From Solea solea (taxonomy: Eukaryota; Chordata; Actinopteri; Pleuronectiformes; Soleidae): a DNA stretch of 64,000 nucleotides. Of this stretch, positions 43,345-56,965 are shown one piece after another; position 1 is the stretch's first letter; the number at the start of each line of letters is the position of its first letter. The notes under the pieces were generated by a model that saw only the letters and a program-made list of their open reading frames with translations, was not told the DNA's origin and ran no database searches. The stretch lies in NCBI RefSeq assembly GCF_958295425.1, contig NC_081141.1, forward strand, positions 17,727,680 through 17,791,679. The letters run 5' to 3'. The position numbers and the translations under genes are program-made.

Positions 43345-44467
43345 ATGACGGAGGAAAAGGTAAGAATGGATAAAGAGCGTATTTGTATATTGAACACAAA
43401 AGTTCTGTCAACAGTGTCATTTGATTAGGTTCATTTCAGTTAGCCTGCATATATTTTAGGATAGGCTTATCGGCAAATGCAATCCAGTTAATTACTACTT
43501 GATTCTGGATTAAACATTTTCCCATGTTTAAAAATACAATTTAATTTTAAAATTCTCTTCTAGAGCAACACTACTTTAACCGATGAAGCTGAGCTGAGGA
43601 GATACAAAGAGGAGCTACACTGACGGTCAAGTGTAGAGTACGGTGGTAAGTCCATCTATATTATCAAATATTTTTTTAATTTCAATGCTGAAAGGCCTTC
43701 ATTTCCCCATGAGCCTTACATATTATGAAATATGATGTTATTTCTGTTTGTCCTGAGCATGGATAAGTGTCACCATCAGACTATTCAACTCATGCCTTTG
43801 AGTATCAGACACTCACAAAAGGCAAACTAATGCTGGAGCCATTTCATCCATGTGTACTGTACTTCATGTGTATAGAATCTTTAGTCCATGTATATTTTTC
43901 ACTCTTGTTGAGAATTTAGATTTTGAGAAAACGTTTCAAGATTCCTGCATTTTTATAGATGCCCCTGATAATGATTGTTCTTTGAAGCTCTTCATTAAGA
44001 AGTAATGTAACACTTCGCCTCTCAGACAGGGTTTCAAAAATGTATTGTTTTTTTTTTGCTTCTTGAAACCTCTGAATCACTTTTCCTATCTGTCTTTTAG
44101 GATACAGTGCCTACAAATGCCACCTTGACTGTGTGCAAAGCAGCCATTATCACTGTGGCTTTTGCACAAAAGTCTTTGTGAAAAATGTTTTGTCCATCAG
44201 TTTAAAACCTGCTGCAAGACAGCAACCACAAATATTACTGCAACTTTGGCATCCACGGTGACTCCAGCATCCACTCAAGCATCCATGGTGACTCGGCGTC
44301 CACAGCAGACCATCAGAAAAAAAATTATGCAAAAAAAAAACATGTTTTTGCTTGCAGTTATGGAAGGAAGTTTGCTCACTTTACCAAGGAAGGCAGAGCA
44401 ACACTCCAAGACGACATTGCCCCTTAGACGTCACAACAGGAAATTAACTTGGGGCAACTTCACGTGA
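43345..44467 (+). pseudogene. Broken spliced gene with zinc-finger-like motif
   Basis: Three blocks join with consistent phase and consensus splice sites. Block 1 is 43345-43359 (ATG, MTEEK). Block 2 is 43564-43645, reading SNTTLTDEAELRRYKEELH, then an in-frame TGA at 43621-43623, then RSSVEYG. Block 3 starts at 44101 and reads GYSAYKCHLDC followed by VQSSHYHCGFCTKVFVK, with Cys/His spacing like a C2H2/C2HC zinc finger. Near 44181-44186 (run of A) the frame is lost; a +1 frame continues CFVHQFKTCCKTAT, which would supply further His/Cys, and stays open to 44467. One nonsense codon plus one frameshift suggest a decayed copy of a zinc-finger-type gene. Upstream (43210-43340) are an ATTGGG box and TTTAAAAA. 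The parent gene is not recognised. Alternatively the short 5' ORF is a real small peptide. Confidence 0.45.
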
Positions 44468-45272
44468 TCATCTCCGTCCTGCAGAGGTTGATGCTGCTCC
44501 ATCATCCTTTCCTCGTCTCCTCGTTCCTCATCTCCTTGTCATGCAAACATGGACAAAGTGTGTCTCGGACTGCGTCTCATTGATGTGTCCTGTCCGACAA
44601 CTTGGACAAACATTTGGACAGGATTGTGAGTCTGTTAGTATCGGACAGTTTTGCTCTTCGCTCACAGCGAAGAGTCCATTACAGTCCCTACACTGTGAAT
44701 GGTCATCAATGGGGAAGAGGGTTTGGGGAAGAGGGATTGGGGAAGATAGAAAGAGGACGGACACAAAAGAAGGGGACGTTTACAACATGAATGACGTAGA
44801 CAACAATGACAAACAAACGTTGAAACACAAACGTTGCTAACGCTGACTACTCTCACTCTGTCCTGAACTGAGTGTTTGGATGCATGGATTGTTGTTGTCT
44901 GACTTAGCTGTGATAAACATTTCTATCAGTAATTCCAGTTTATCTTGGGTGTAGTTTAATTATTAATATAGAGAAGAGAAACCCAACAATTCACACAATG
45001 AGCAAGCACTAGTCGCAACAGTGGAGAGAAAAAACAACCTTTTAACAGGAAGAAATCTCTGACAGAACCAGACTTAAAGATGTGCGGCCATCTGCCTCGA
45101 CCGGGTGGGGTGATAGGAAAAATGGGGGCAGAGGTGGGGGAGACGAAGGACAAGAGGGAGGTAGAGACAAGAGAGAGAACAGGAGCAGAAATACATCAAC
45201 CAAAACATGTTACAGAAATGTAAAACAAACAAGGGGCCCCCATTTTGTGCGATTAATGTTTATTTTGTGTTC

Positions 45273-45506
45273 ATTTTGTGTTGCTGTGGCAGCAACTTTG
45301 AGGTTTTACTATTGTCGTCGCTTTGAGTAACTTTTGTGTTGCTGTGGCAGCAACTTTGAGGTTTTACTATTGTCGTCGCTTTGAGTAACTTTTGTGTTGC
45401 TGTGGCAGCAACTTTGAGGTTTTACTATTGTCGTCGCTTTGAGTAACTTTTGTGTTGCTGTGGCAGCAACTTTGAGGTTTTACTATTGTCGTCGCTTTGA
45501 GTAACG
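45273..45506. repeat. 58-bp tandem repeat, four near-identical copies
   Basis: GCTGTGGCAGCAACTTTGAG recurs at 45283, 45341, 45399 and 45457, a period of exactly 58 bp. The near-identity between copies implies recent expansion. Inside the large inverted-repeat element. Confidence 0.9.
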
Positions 45507-45599
45507 TTTTGAGTATGAGCATACATTAATACAGTTGTCACAATGTAACATGTCCTGGAGATGTCTTGGATATCCAAGTGTTGCCTCGAGGTCAAAACC

Positions 45600-46110
45600 A
45601 TGTTGGGTCTCCATTCTGGAATAGAGTAGAAGGGGAAAAAAAAAAACACAAAGCAGCAACAAACATCAGTCACTTGAGCCACAGGAGGAGATTGGGATAC
45701 TCACCACCATAGGTTCTTTTTGTGTCATGGTGGCCACTGACCAGGGGGGCTGTGACAGAAGTAGGTATCTCTTCTAGAATAGATAAGAAAAAAGAAAAGC
45801 AGCAGCAAACATCCCAGTCATTTAAGTCACAGGTCAAGTCTGAGTCTGCTATACTCGTCACATAATGGGAGGACAGAGACAACGGACGACATGTACAACT
45901 TTTTTAGAAAAGAGATTATGCTACGTTTAGTATAGTCCATTCCAGTTCCATTGCATCGGTAACAAAAGTAGCAACAAACATCAGTCACTAAAGCCACAGG
46001 TGGGTTTGGGGATATTTGCCACCCTTTTTTGTTCAGGTGGCGCAGACCAGTAAGGGGAGGAGACTGTGGATCACAAGTTTCCATGTTCTGTTGAATTGCA
46101 ACAGATCCAT
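45600..46110 (-). repeat. Triplicated exon-intron-like units (minus strand)
   Basis: Three diverged direct copies share GCAGCAACAAACATCAGTCA-type sequence at 45653, 45799 and 45969 (spacing 146 and 170 bp). On the minus strand two copies have pyrimidine tracts ending TTCCAG or TTCTAG, and one has a GTGAGTAT donor after an exon-like block (about 45712-45777) reading EIPTSVTAPLVSGHHDTKRT. The pattern looks like duplicated exon plus intron, now decayed. No known protein is recognised. Confidence 0.5.
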
Positions 46111-46132
46111 TTCCTTTGGCTAGCACCCAATA

Positions 46133-46256
46133 CAATACATTGCACCCAATGCACTGCACCAACTCCAAAACAGTACATTGCACCCGATGCCCTGCACCAA
46201 CTCCAAAACAGTACATTGCACCCAATGCATTGCACAAACTCCAAAACAATGCATTG
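46133..46256. repeat. 38-bp tandem repeat, about three copies
   Basis: TGCACCCxATGCxxTGCACC recurs at 46141, 46179 and 46217 with a period of 38 bp, followed by ACTCCAAAACA in each copy. Confidence 0.85.
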
Positions 46257-46364
46257 CACTGCACAGATATCACAGCACACAGTCACACAGACTACAGTCA
46301 CAGCTAAGTGCTGTTTGAAGGTCATGTTGAAAGTCACTATTTGTTTTGTGCTGTAGCACATTTG

Positions 46365-46676
46365 AGAAACCCCCTGAGAAACCCTGAAATCCCTTGTAAA
46401 ACCATGAAATACCGTGAAACAATGAAATACCTTGAAACCCTTGTAAAACCATGAAACCCTTGTAAAATTATGAAATACCTTGAAACCCTTGTAAAACCCT
46501 GAAATCCCTTGTAAACCCTTGAAATACCGTGAGACCCTTGTAAAACCATGAAATACCGTGAAACCCTTGTAAAACCATGAAATCCCTTGAAAACCCTTGA
46601 AATACCTTGAAACCCTTGTAAAACCATGAAATACCTTGAAACCATGAAATACCTTGAAACCCTTGTAAAAACCCTG
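46365..46676. repeat. Minisatellite, variable unit about 28-30 bp
   Basis: Alternating short words CCTTGTAAAACCATGAAAT and ACCTTGAAAC or ACCGTGAAAC repeat about a dozen times with shuffled order. On the minus strand this keeps a frame open that reads repetitive RYFMVLQGF/GFQGIS, a consequence of the repeat rather than a likely gene. Confidence 0.85.
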
Positions 46677-46922
46677 GTTTTTTTAACCTTTAAAGCATAA
46701 GTTTTAAACCTGTTGCTGAAGCTACATTTGGTTTTAGCCATTTTATAGGGTGCACCCTCTGGCATTAAAGTTTTGCTTCCTCTGAAGCTTTAGTAATATT
46801 TTTGGTCCTATATAAAGCTTTAAACATACCTTTGTAAAGCCTACAACAGAAAAAGGACTCACGTCCTCCCCTGCTCCGTGTGCAGCAGTTGAGATTGGAG
46901 CCTGTTGGGGTGAAGAGATTTA

Positions 46923-47234
46923 TGGCGTATTTCCACTGAATCTACTTTCCTCGACACAGTATGGTTCAGGTCGCATCTCCACTTTTAATTATTGAGATTT
47001 TAGACCGGTAATTGGGATCAACCCAGGTTTTAGGATTGTCAAGTAGTTTAACTGATCTACAGTTCGGCGCTGTTCGGCTTGATCTGTCAAGTTTTGTTTT
47101 CCGTGTCGGACATCTCTTCTCCTTCTTCCCTTCTAAAAATAGCACCTGCTATCAGGTACTGTGGTAGTGGAAACACTTCTTGAATCACGCCGTGGCGAGG
47201 CGAGTAGAGCGGGTGGAAATACGCCAGCCCATTA
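46923..47234. mobile_element. Nested MITE (about 310 bp) inside the large element
   Basis: The left end TGGCGTATTTCCACTGAATC and right end (reverse complement TGGCGTATTTCCACCCGCTC) are inverted copies. Each continues with TCTACTxxCCTCGxCAC. It resembles the abundant fish hAT-type MITE family with TGGCGTxTTTCCA ends. No clear target duplication was identified. Confidence 0.6.
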
Positions 47235-47480
47235 CTGATAAGAAGACAACTGATGTTAGTGGTGAAACACAGAAAGTAGCAATAAAAAATAATTTAAAGT
47301 ACAACTTTACCTCTCACGCTCCTCTCCCTTCTGCTGCACGATTCGAGCCAACGCGGAAGTGGCTTTTAAAGGTAGTTTCAGTATTGGCGCGCGAATGCTC
47401 AAACCAATCAGCTATCAATAATAGCCCCCTCCCAAGACGATCCCATGTTCACGCTCCCTTCTTCCTGATTGGTTGCTCTA

Positions 47481-47709
47481 TCCATCATCCATCATTTGTT
47501 TCTCTGCTATCCGCTTGGCTTTTATTTTGAAGTATTTGCTTTTACTTTTGGGTTACCTGACTTCCTGTCCTTCACTTCATTCCTCAGACAGAAAAAATGG
47601 CAAAATAAATAGTCAAAAAAAACAAAGTCTAATTTTGGTTTTCTCATTTCTTGTTTTTTGATTTTGACAAGAAAAACGAAAAAACAGACGGTCAAAACGT
47701 ACACGGACC
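47481..47709 (-). repeat. Right terminal inverted repeat
   Basis: Arm of the large element, about 229 bp, inverted relative to 42775-43030. The outer end reads ACACGGACC. Confidence 0.75.
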
Positions 47710-48123
47710 AACCTATTGTTGTGCTTTTGAACTTGTTTGTATTCAGCTCACACTGCTGCACCTCCTCTTCTCTGAGAATGTGAGTAAAGAGCTTTAATTT
47801 CTCTGATCATAAACTGCTGCTTTCACTGAGTGTCAGACTGTGATCCGTGTGTTACGTGATCCTTGTGTTGTAAACACAAACTTCTAGAAGGTTTGTGCAT
47901 GAACAGTCCTCAGTAGCACCATCTGCTGTTGGAAAAGTGTGCTCTGCTTGTGTAATACTCTGATCTTGACCTCCTGGCAATCATTAACAGAGAAATATAA
48001 TTCCTTTTATAACCCCACAGACTGACTACATCTGTTTACAGAGTTATTTTTATCCCGGTGGACTGTGCTGTATATAAAGCACAGCCCTCTTGACCTCAGT
48101 ATCTGTTTTGATAAAAGTAAATG

Positions 48124-48159
48124 ATAAAAGATGTGACTTTACAACGTCACATCTTTTAT
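48124..48159. repeat. Perfect hairpin, 14-bp arms, 8-nt loop
   Basis: ATAAAAGATGTGAC (48124-48137) and GTCACATCTTTTAT (48146-48159) are exact reverse complements around TTTACAAC. It lies 40 bp before the methyltransferase start codon. Confidence 0.9.
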
Positions 48160-48198
48160 GTGCTGTATTTTCTTTTGTAGCATTTATTGCAGTACGTA

Positions 48199-50381
48199 AT
48201 GGAGGACAATATTGAGTTAATTCTGCAAGACCTCAACAACAGACCCAATCCTGTATTTTCAGCCTGCACAGGTGCTCTGTTCACAGGACTGTACGGAGTC
48301 TGGAGTCTCTTTGCAGTGCCTGGCTTTCGCAAAATCCCGTGGAGTCTCAAGGTGCCTAAAACCTATTTATTTTTATTTTTTTAATCTGATTGCCTTCTCT
48401 CCTTTCCGTCTTGGTGCGTATTTGTCTTAAATCAAAGACAAGAAGCGGAGATGAAACCCAACTTGCACACTAACAATAATTTGCTTATTTCGGAGCATAG
48501 TTCTCCAAGCTATAGCAACAAATGTGGGAAAAGAACAAAGGGTAAGTCTACAGTAGGCATTCTTTTTAATGGGTAACTGCACCGTCTTCTACATTACATT
48601 GATCTAATGTGCATTTTGTGCAGATGGTCTGTTATAGATAATCTGAAATTCAAAGCAAATTTAGGCTGTTTTCTAAAAAATTCCAATTTATCAGAAATGT
48701 TCTTCCTCTGCTTTGATTATTCTGACCTGTTGGCTATATTTAGAAGTAGAGAAGTAAACATTACCACATATCAAAACCAGTTTGCTTTAGCTAGGAATAC
48801 AAGAGAGGGCTGTATTTATCATTCAGACATATTGTTGCACTGATCAGATTCATTGTTATAGTCGCTGCACTTATTGGGATTAACCGTTGTAAACAGATAC
48901 TGCAGTATTTATGCTATTTCTCTTTTTTCACTTGAAGATAATAGATGTATTATTGGGGACTATGAAAGACAAACTAGAGGCATTAACTTTAACTTGTGTT
49001 GTTCTTTGCTCCAGGTGCCTTATTTGCCCTCCAGTAAAAGTCAGACGCTGAACACTATGAAGCTGCTTGAAGGACGAACCGGTCGCTTAGTAGATCTGGG
49101 ATCGGGAGATGGAAGACTGGTTAGTGAGTGTAAATGTTAGTTTTCAAATGGGCACCAGTAAGATGACACCAGTGCATATTTACTTAATTACTTAATTAAA
49201 ATACTTGGAACAGTGTTTTGCCTGCATTTGCTTTTCCACAAAAAAGTACAACTACGTCTACATTCAAAACAAACATATTAAAAACCCACTAAAGTTTGCG
49301 GCCAACTTTTTAAACATCAGTCCAACACCTACATAATCATTTACTATCACAAAGTGTTTATACCAAGACTCACTTTTTAAAGATGTATAAATTGTGATAA
49401 GAGCAAATGTCTGACTGTTTTTACTGCTATTCCATTAAGTTACAGACTAGTAGCTAAGTGGTAGTGCTTAGAGTTTGATTCCCATCTCTGCTAGTCTACC
49501 GTGTCCTTGGACAAGACACTTAACCTTGCGTTGCCCTCAGCATTTGAAGGGCAATGAAAGATGAGTGATTGGAAATGTGCTGCACATAGATGTGCTGTGT
49601 GTATATATATGTATGTAAGTGAATAGCAAAACTAGTGTAAAGCAGTTTTGAGTGGTCATCAAGGCTATAAAAGTGCTATACAAATACACACTCAGTATTA
49701 TTTTATGTAGGTAAATCAGATGTTTTCAAGAGATATGTTTTGATAAATGAATGCATTTATTATTTTATGCAGTTTTAATAGGCTGTAAATACTTTGCAGG
49801 TGTTTGCTGCCTCCTCTGCTGGTTTCCAGTGTACAGGGTTTGAGATTAACTCTTTATTAGTGGCCTATGCCAGGAGCAAGGCTCTCTGGACAGGTGTTCC
49901 CTCCAGTCAAGCGACCTTTGTCAAAAAAGACTTTTGGAAGGTGAGCACTTAAATTAAGGTCTTGCTGTCCTTAATCTTGATCAGAGTTAATTCTCGGTCA
50001 TGTTTCGTGTCTGTCACAGACTGATTTGTCTTCATACAACAACGTGACCGCTTTCCTCGCTCCAGGAGTGGTGAGTTTTCCTTCTGTTTCTCACCTGTCA
50101 CTTAAAGCTGAATTATTCACGCTGTATAAAACATATAAGATTGAATTGCTAACTGACTAATGCAGCCTATTCTGACTTCTTTACAGATGGGAGTGCTCGG
50201 TGAAAAGCTGTTGAAAGAGCTTCCCGGCGATGCACGTGTAATCACGTGTCGTTTTCCTTTCCCCAACTGGCCTCACCGCGTGTCTGTGGGCTCCGGTCTT
50301 GACCAGACTTTTGCTTATGACGTAGACGCTGTGCGCTCACACCTAAGAATTGGTGTGAGCGCACAGCGAACAGTGGTGTGA
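48199..50381 (+). CDS. antkmt: Mitochondrial protein-lysine methyltransferase, ANTKMT/FAM173A type
   Basis: A seven-beta-strand SAM-dependent methyltransferase; human ANTKMT trimethylates a lysine of ADP/ATP carriers in mitochondria. Exons: 48199-48351, 49015-49119, 49800-49940, 50020-50070, 50187-50381. Each starts and ends in phase 0, giving 214 residues. Residues about 19-42 are hydrophobic (membrane/mitochondrial anchor). Motif I is VDLGSGDGRL (about 76-85), followed by GFEIN (acidic SAM-ribose contact) and the DFWK region. PGFRKIPWSLKVPY, VTAFLAPGV and LPGDARVITCRFPFPNWP fit ANTKMT better than its paralogue ATPSCKMT, though the paralogue is not excluded. The first donor (AAG|GTGCCT) is weak. 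An untranslated first exon probably lies upstream (47780 or 42684 donors). The C-terminal codons form a perfect palindrome. Confidence 0.85.
49445..49695 (+). repeat. SINE (V-SINE-like tail)
   Basis: A degenerate tRNA-like head (GTAGCTAAGTGGTAGTGC ... AGAGTTTGATTCCC) is followed by GTGTCCTTGGACAAGACACTTAACC and the 3' domain GTAAAGCAGTTTTGAGTGGTC, GCTATAAAAGTGCTATACAA. This domain series is typical of a widespread fish SINE. It lies in the third methyltransferase intron. Confidence 0.65.
50328..50367. repeat. Perfect hairpin, 16-bp arms, 8-nt loop, inside coding sequence
   Basis: GCTGTGCGCTCACACC (50328-50343) and GGTGTGAGCGCACAGC (50352-50367) are exact reverse complements around TAAGAATT. 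It covers codons just before the methyltransferase stop. Confidence 0.95.
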
Positions 50382-51578
50382 CAAGTCACAGTCTTTCCGG
50401 GTTCTTTTTTTAACCCTGATCTGTGGTTTTCACAACCCCACAGACACCGGAAATCAACTAAAAGGTGACATTTAAAGTCATAGCACAGGAAAAGCAGTGC
50501 AATATCCTTAATATATATCAAATATTGCAAGGAGGAAAGGGACTCCTTATTAGACAAGATGATTTCTAGGGTACTTAGACCTAATCAGTATTAGTTCAGT
50601 CTTTGCACTGATCACAGATGCTTAAGATATGGTTGTGGCTCCGCTTTGTAAGAACACTATTCACACTAACACACCTCATTAGAAGCCTGCTATGACTGCT
50701 ATGTTTGACTCATATGTGGTTTGTTAAATCCCTGCCTATGTAAAAGCACTTAATGGCTCTCTGATGCTTGAGGTGATTTTTGTTCTATACACAGCCACCT
50801 CACGGATGTTAAAATATTATTCTCTGTTATTTGCATTATCTGACCCTTGTGGCTCATTTGGTTGTATGTAACTCAGTAGATGGGCAACCACAGTTATGTG
50901 TGCAACCCACATTTACTTTTCCCATAAACTGTGAATGGCTTAAATGCAAATAGTTGCTTGAAAATAGACATTTAAATGGATTGTGCACATCTGTCTAGTT
51001 CATATCACCAAGTCTGTATTGTTATAGTATCTGCAGATGGAAATTACCTTTCTATTAGTTAATAGGCCACCACAGCCACTTTATTAGGTATGCCTGTTCA
51101 ACTGCATAACAAGAGCCAATGTGGTAACTCACTCAGGTGTCGTGTGTACCTAATAAAGTGGCCATGAGTGCATTGCTATCCAAAATGTCCACCTGAGGGT
51201 GCTGGTGCTCCAAACTGAGTTTGGTGCAAGAACACCAGAGGACATGTACCTGAGTAGAATACAGAGAGTGTCTTTCCTCTGCATCGTGGATATGTCGTCA
51301 GTCAAATGCACCAAGCTTAAAATTCTGTCAAATAGATTTTGCCCAACTTTTAAAAGGTCCATGAAACTGAGTCCTGAGTTCCAGGAAACAAATGTGAAAA
51401 AGAATATCTTTCTTTTTAAATATTATTATGGTCTGTGGCTGGTGCTGCAAATAATCTTGAATTATAGTGGATAACATGAACTTCACACGTTGTTCCTGAT
51501 TACATGTCATGTGATCAACACCAGGTTCATGCAAGGTTTGTCAATATCAGGCAGAACTCATTCTCTCGTTTCACTTCG
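50382..51578. other. Intergenic, methyltransferase to plk2
   Basis: No convincing exon. It contains the Tc1-like remnant. The methyltransferase 3' end must lie here, but no clear AATAAA other than the one inside the Tc1-like remnant (near 51152) was noted. Confidence 0.5.
51072..51165. mobile_element. Internally deleted Tc1-like element
   Basis: The left part CAGCCACTTTATTAGGTATG followed by CCTGTTCAACTGC and the right part GTGTACCTAATAAAGTGGCC are the two ends of a well-known teleost Tc1-type transposon, brought together with almost all of the transposase region missing. Terminal inverted repeat GCCACTTTATTAGGTA. Confidence 0.7.
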
Positions 51579-51586
51579 TGACGTCA
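51579..51586. promoter_or_regulatory. cAMP response element TGACGTCA (plk2 promoter)
   Basis: A full palindromic CRE 66 bp upstream of the TATA box. PLK2 is an activity- and serum-inducible gene, so CREB/ATF control is plausible. Confidence 0.7.
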
Positions 51587-51651
51587 GAGAGAGGGCGGCA
51601 GACAACCGGGTGGGCAGGGAGGCAGGGAGGGAGGGAGGAAGGCTGCCACAG

Positions 51652-51658
51652 TATAAAT
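51652..51658 (+). promoter_or_regulatory. plk2 TATA box (TATAAAT)
   Basis: TATAAAT lies 64 bp before the plk2 start codon, so transcription would start near 51680, leaving a short 5' UTR. It follows a G-rich GGGAGG repeat and the CRE. Confidence 0.75.
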
Positions 51659-51715
51659 GCTCTCAGACGGAATCTCCGGATCTCATTCTGAGTCCAAACT
51701 AACAGAGAGCATCTA

Positions 51716-56115
<4,400 letters not shown>

Positions 56116-56943
56116 AGCCGACGAGGACACGTCCCGGAACGGTGTGAAGTAACGCTCCATCCGACGCACTGTGCCCCAGCGGAATGATGATTAAGACGGT
56201 GGGACCAAAGATGAACTTGTGCTAAGTGAATGAATATTCCTCCACTGCTGCACCTTTGTGACTCAGCAGAGGCGCGAGGGGGCGGGGGAAAAAAACGAGA
56301 GACTGGACGGAATAGAGATAAAGAAATGTAGCACAATAACTGTGGATTGAAAGGGCTGATTTGTATTGTCAATTGTTCTATGAGAGAAAGGGCTGAGTTA
56401 TGTTGGTACGAATGTGAACCCCAGATGTTTGGGGGGGGGGGGGGTGGAAAAGAGGGATAATTGGAAAGTAAAGTCAAAAGCTGGGCTGGCACCAGCGTAA
56501 TCATGTACAGAGGTGTAGTAAAAGGTGTTTATCGAGGACGTCCAAGTAGAGCGACGCTCTGAGTGCAACCGGACTGTGGAATATTGTAAATGATGTACAG
56601 TGTATGTCACAACCAAGTCAGCAGTGCAAAAGATGTGATCCGAGTGTGTGTGTGTGTGTGTGTGTGTGGATGCTCCAGAACTTCACTGTTTATGTGTGAG
56701 TGGGAGGGTTGAAATATCACACACATTTTTCAATACTGTGATTTGTTCTCCTCACTGACAGATGGACTCAGAACACTGAGCTGGGGAGTAAAATGTGTGG
56801 GGTGGGGGGGGGGGGGCAGCTGGAAGAGAGAATTACATAAAAAAAACAAAAAAAAAACTGTCAGACATCTTCTAAGGATTCCTTAAGAGCCATGAAAACC
56901 TTGATCGAGAATGTCCTAAATTATTGTGTTTTCAAGGGTGCAG

Positions 56944-56957
56944 TATTTATTTATTTA
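56944..56957 (+). promoter_or_regulatory. AU-rich element in plk2 3' UTR
   Basis: TATTTATTTATTTA gives three overlapping AUUUA pentamers just upstream of the polyadenylation signal. This is typical of short-lived, inducible mRNAs. Confidence 0.7.
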
Positions 56958-56959
56958 AT

Positions 56960-56965
56960 AATAAA
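56960..56965 (+). terminator. plk2 polyadenylation signal AATAAA
   Basis: AATAAA about 845 bp after the plk2 stop, followed within 15 bp by TATAAAAAAAAA and then GT-rich sequence. It gives a 3' UTR of about 0.87 kb containing a (TG)n run at 56645-56668 and G-runs at 56430-56442 and 56801-56817. Confidence 0.75.

Larger units (their letters stand above)
42775..47710. mobile_element. Large terminal-inverted-repeat element (about 4.9 kb), unclassified
   Basis: The left arm (42775 to about 43030) and right arm (about 47481-47709) are inverted copies. Both start GGTCCGTGTxCGTTT and share TGTCAAAATCAAAAAA, ATGAGAAAACCAAA, GAAGTGAAGGACAGGAAGT, CCCAAAAGTAAAAGCAAATA and ATAGxAGAGAAACAAAT in the same order. 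The pentamer ACCTA occurs just outside each end (42770-42774 and 47711-47715) and is a candidate target-site duplication. Inside are a broken spliced zinc-finger-like gene, triplicated exon-like units, three tandem arrays and a nested MITE. CCAAT/TATA-like promoter sequence sits just inside each arm, pointing inward. No transposase was recognised, so the class is unknown. Confidence 0.75.

Noticed and set aside
45273..45506. 58-bp regular repeats as a CRISPR-like array
   Set aside because: Copies are contiguous with no unique spacers, and the genome is eukaryotic.
46337..46765. 142-codon minus-strand frame with RYFMVLQGF-type repeats
   Set aside because: It exists because the minisatellite unit has no stop in that frame; no splice or promoter context supports it.
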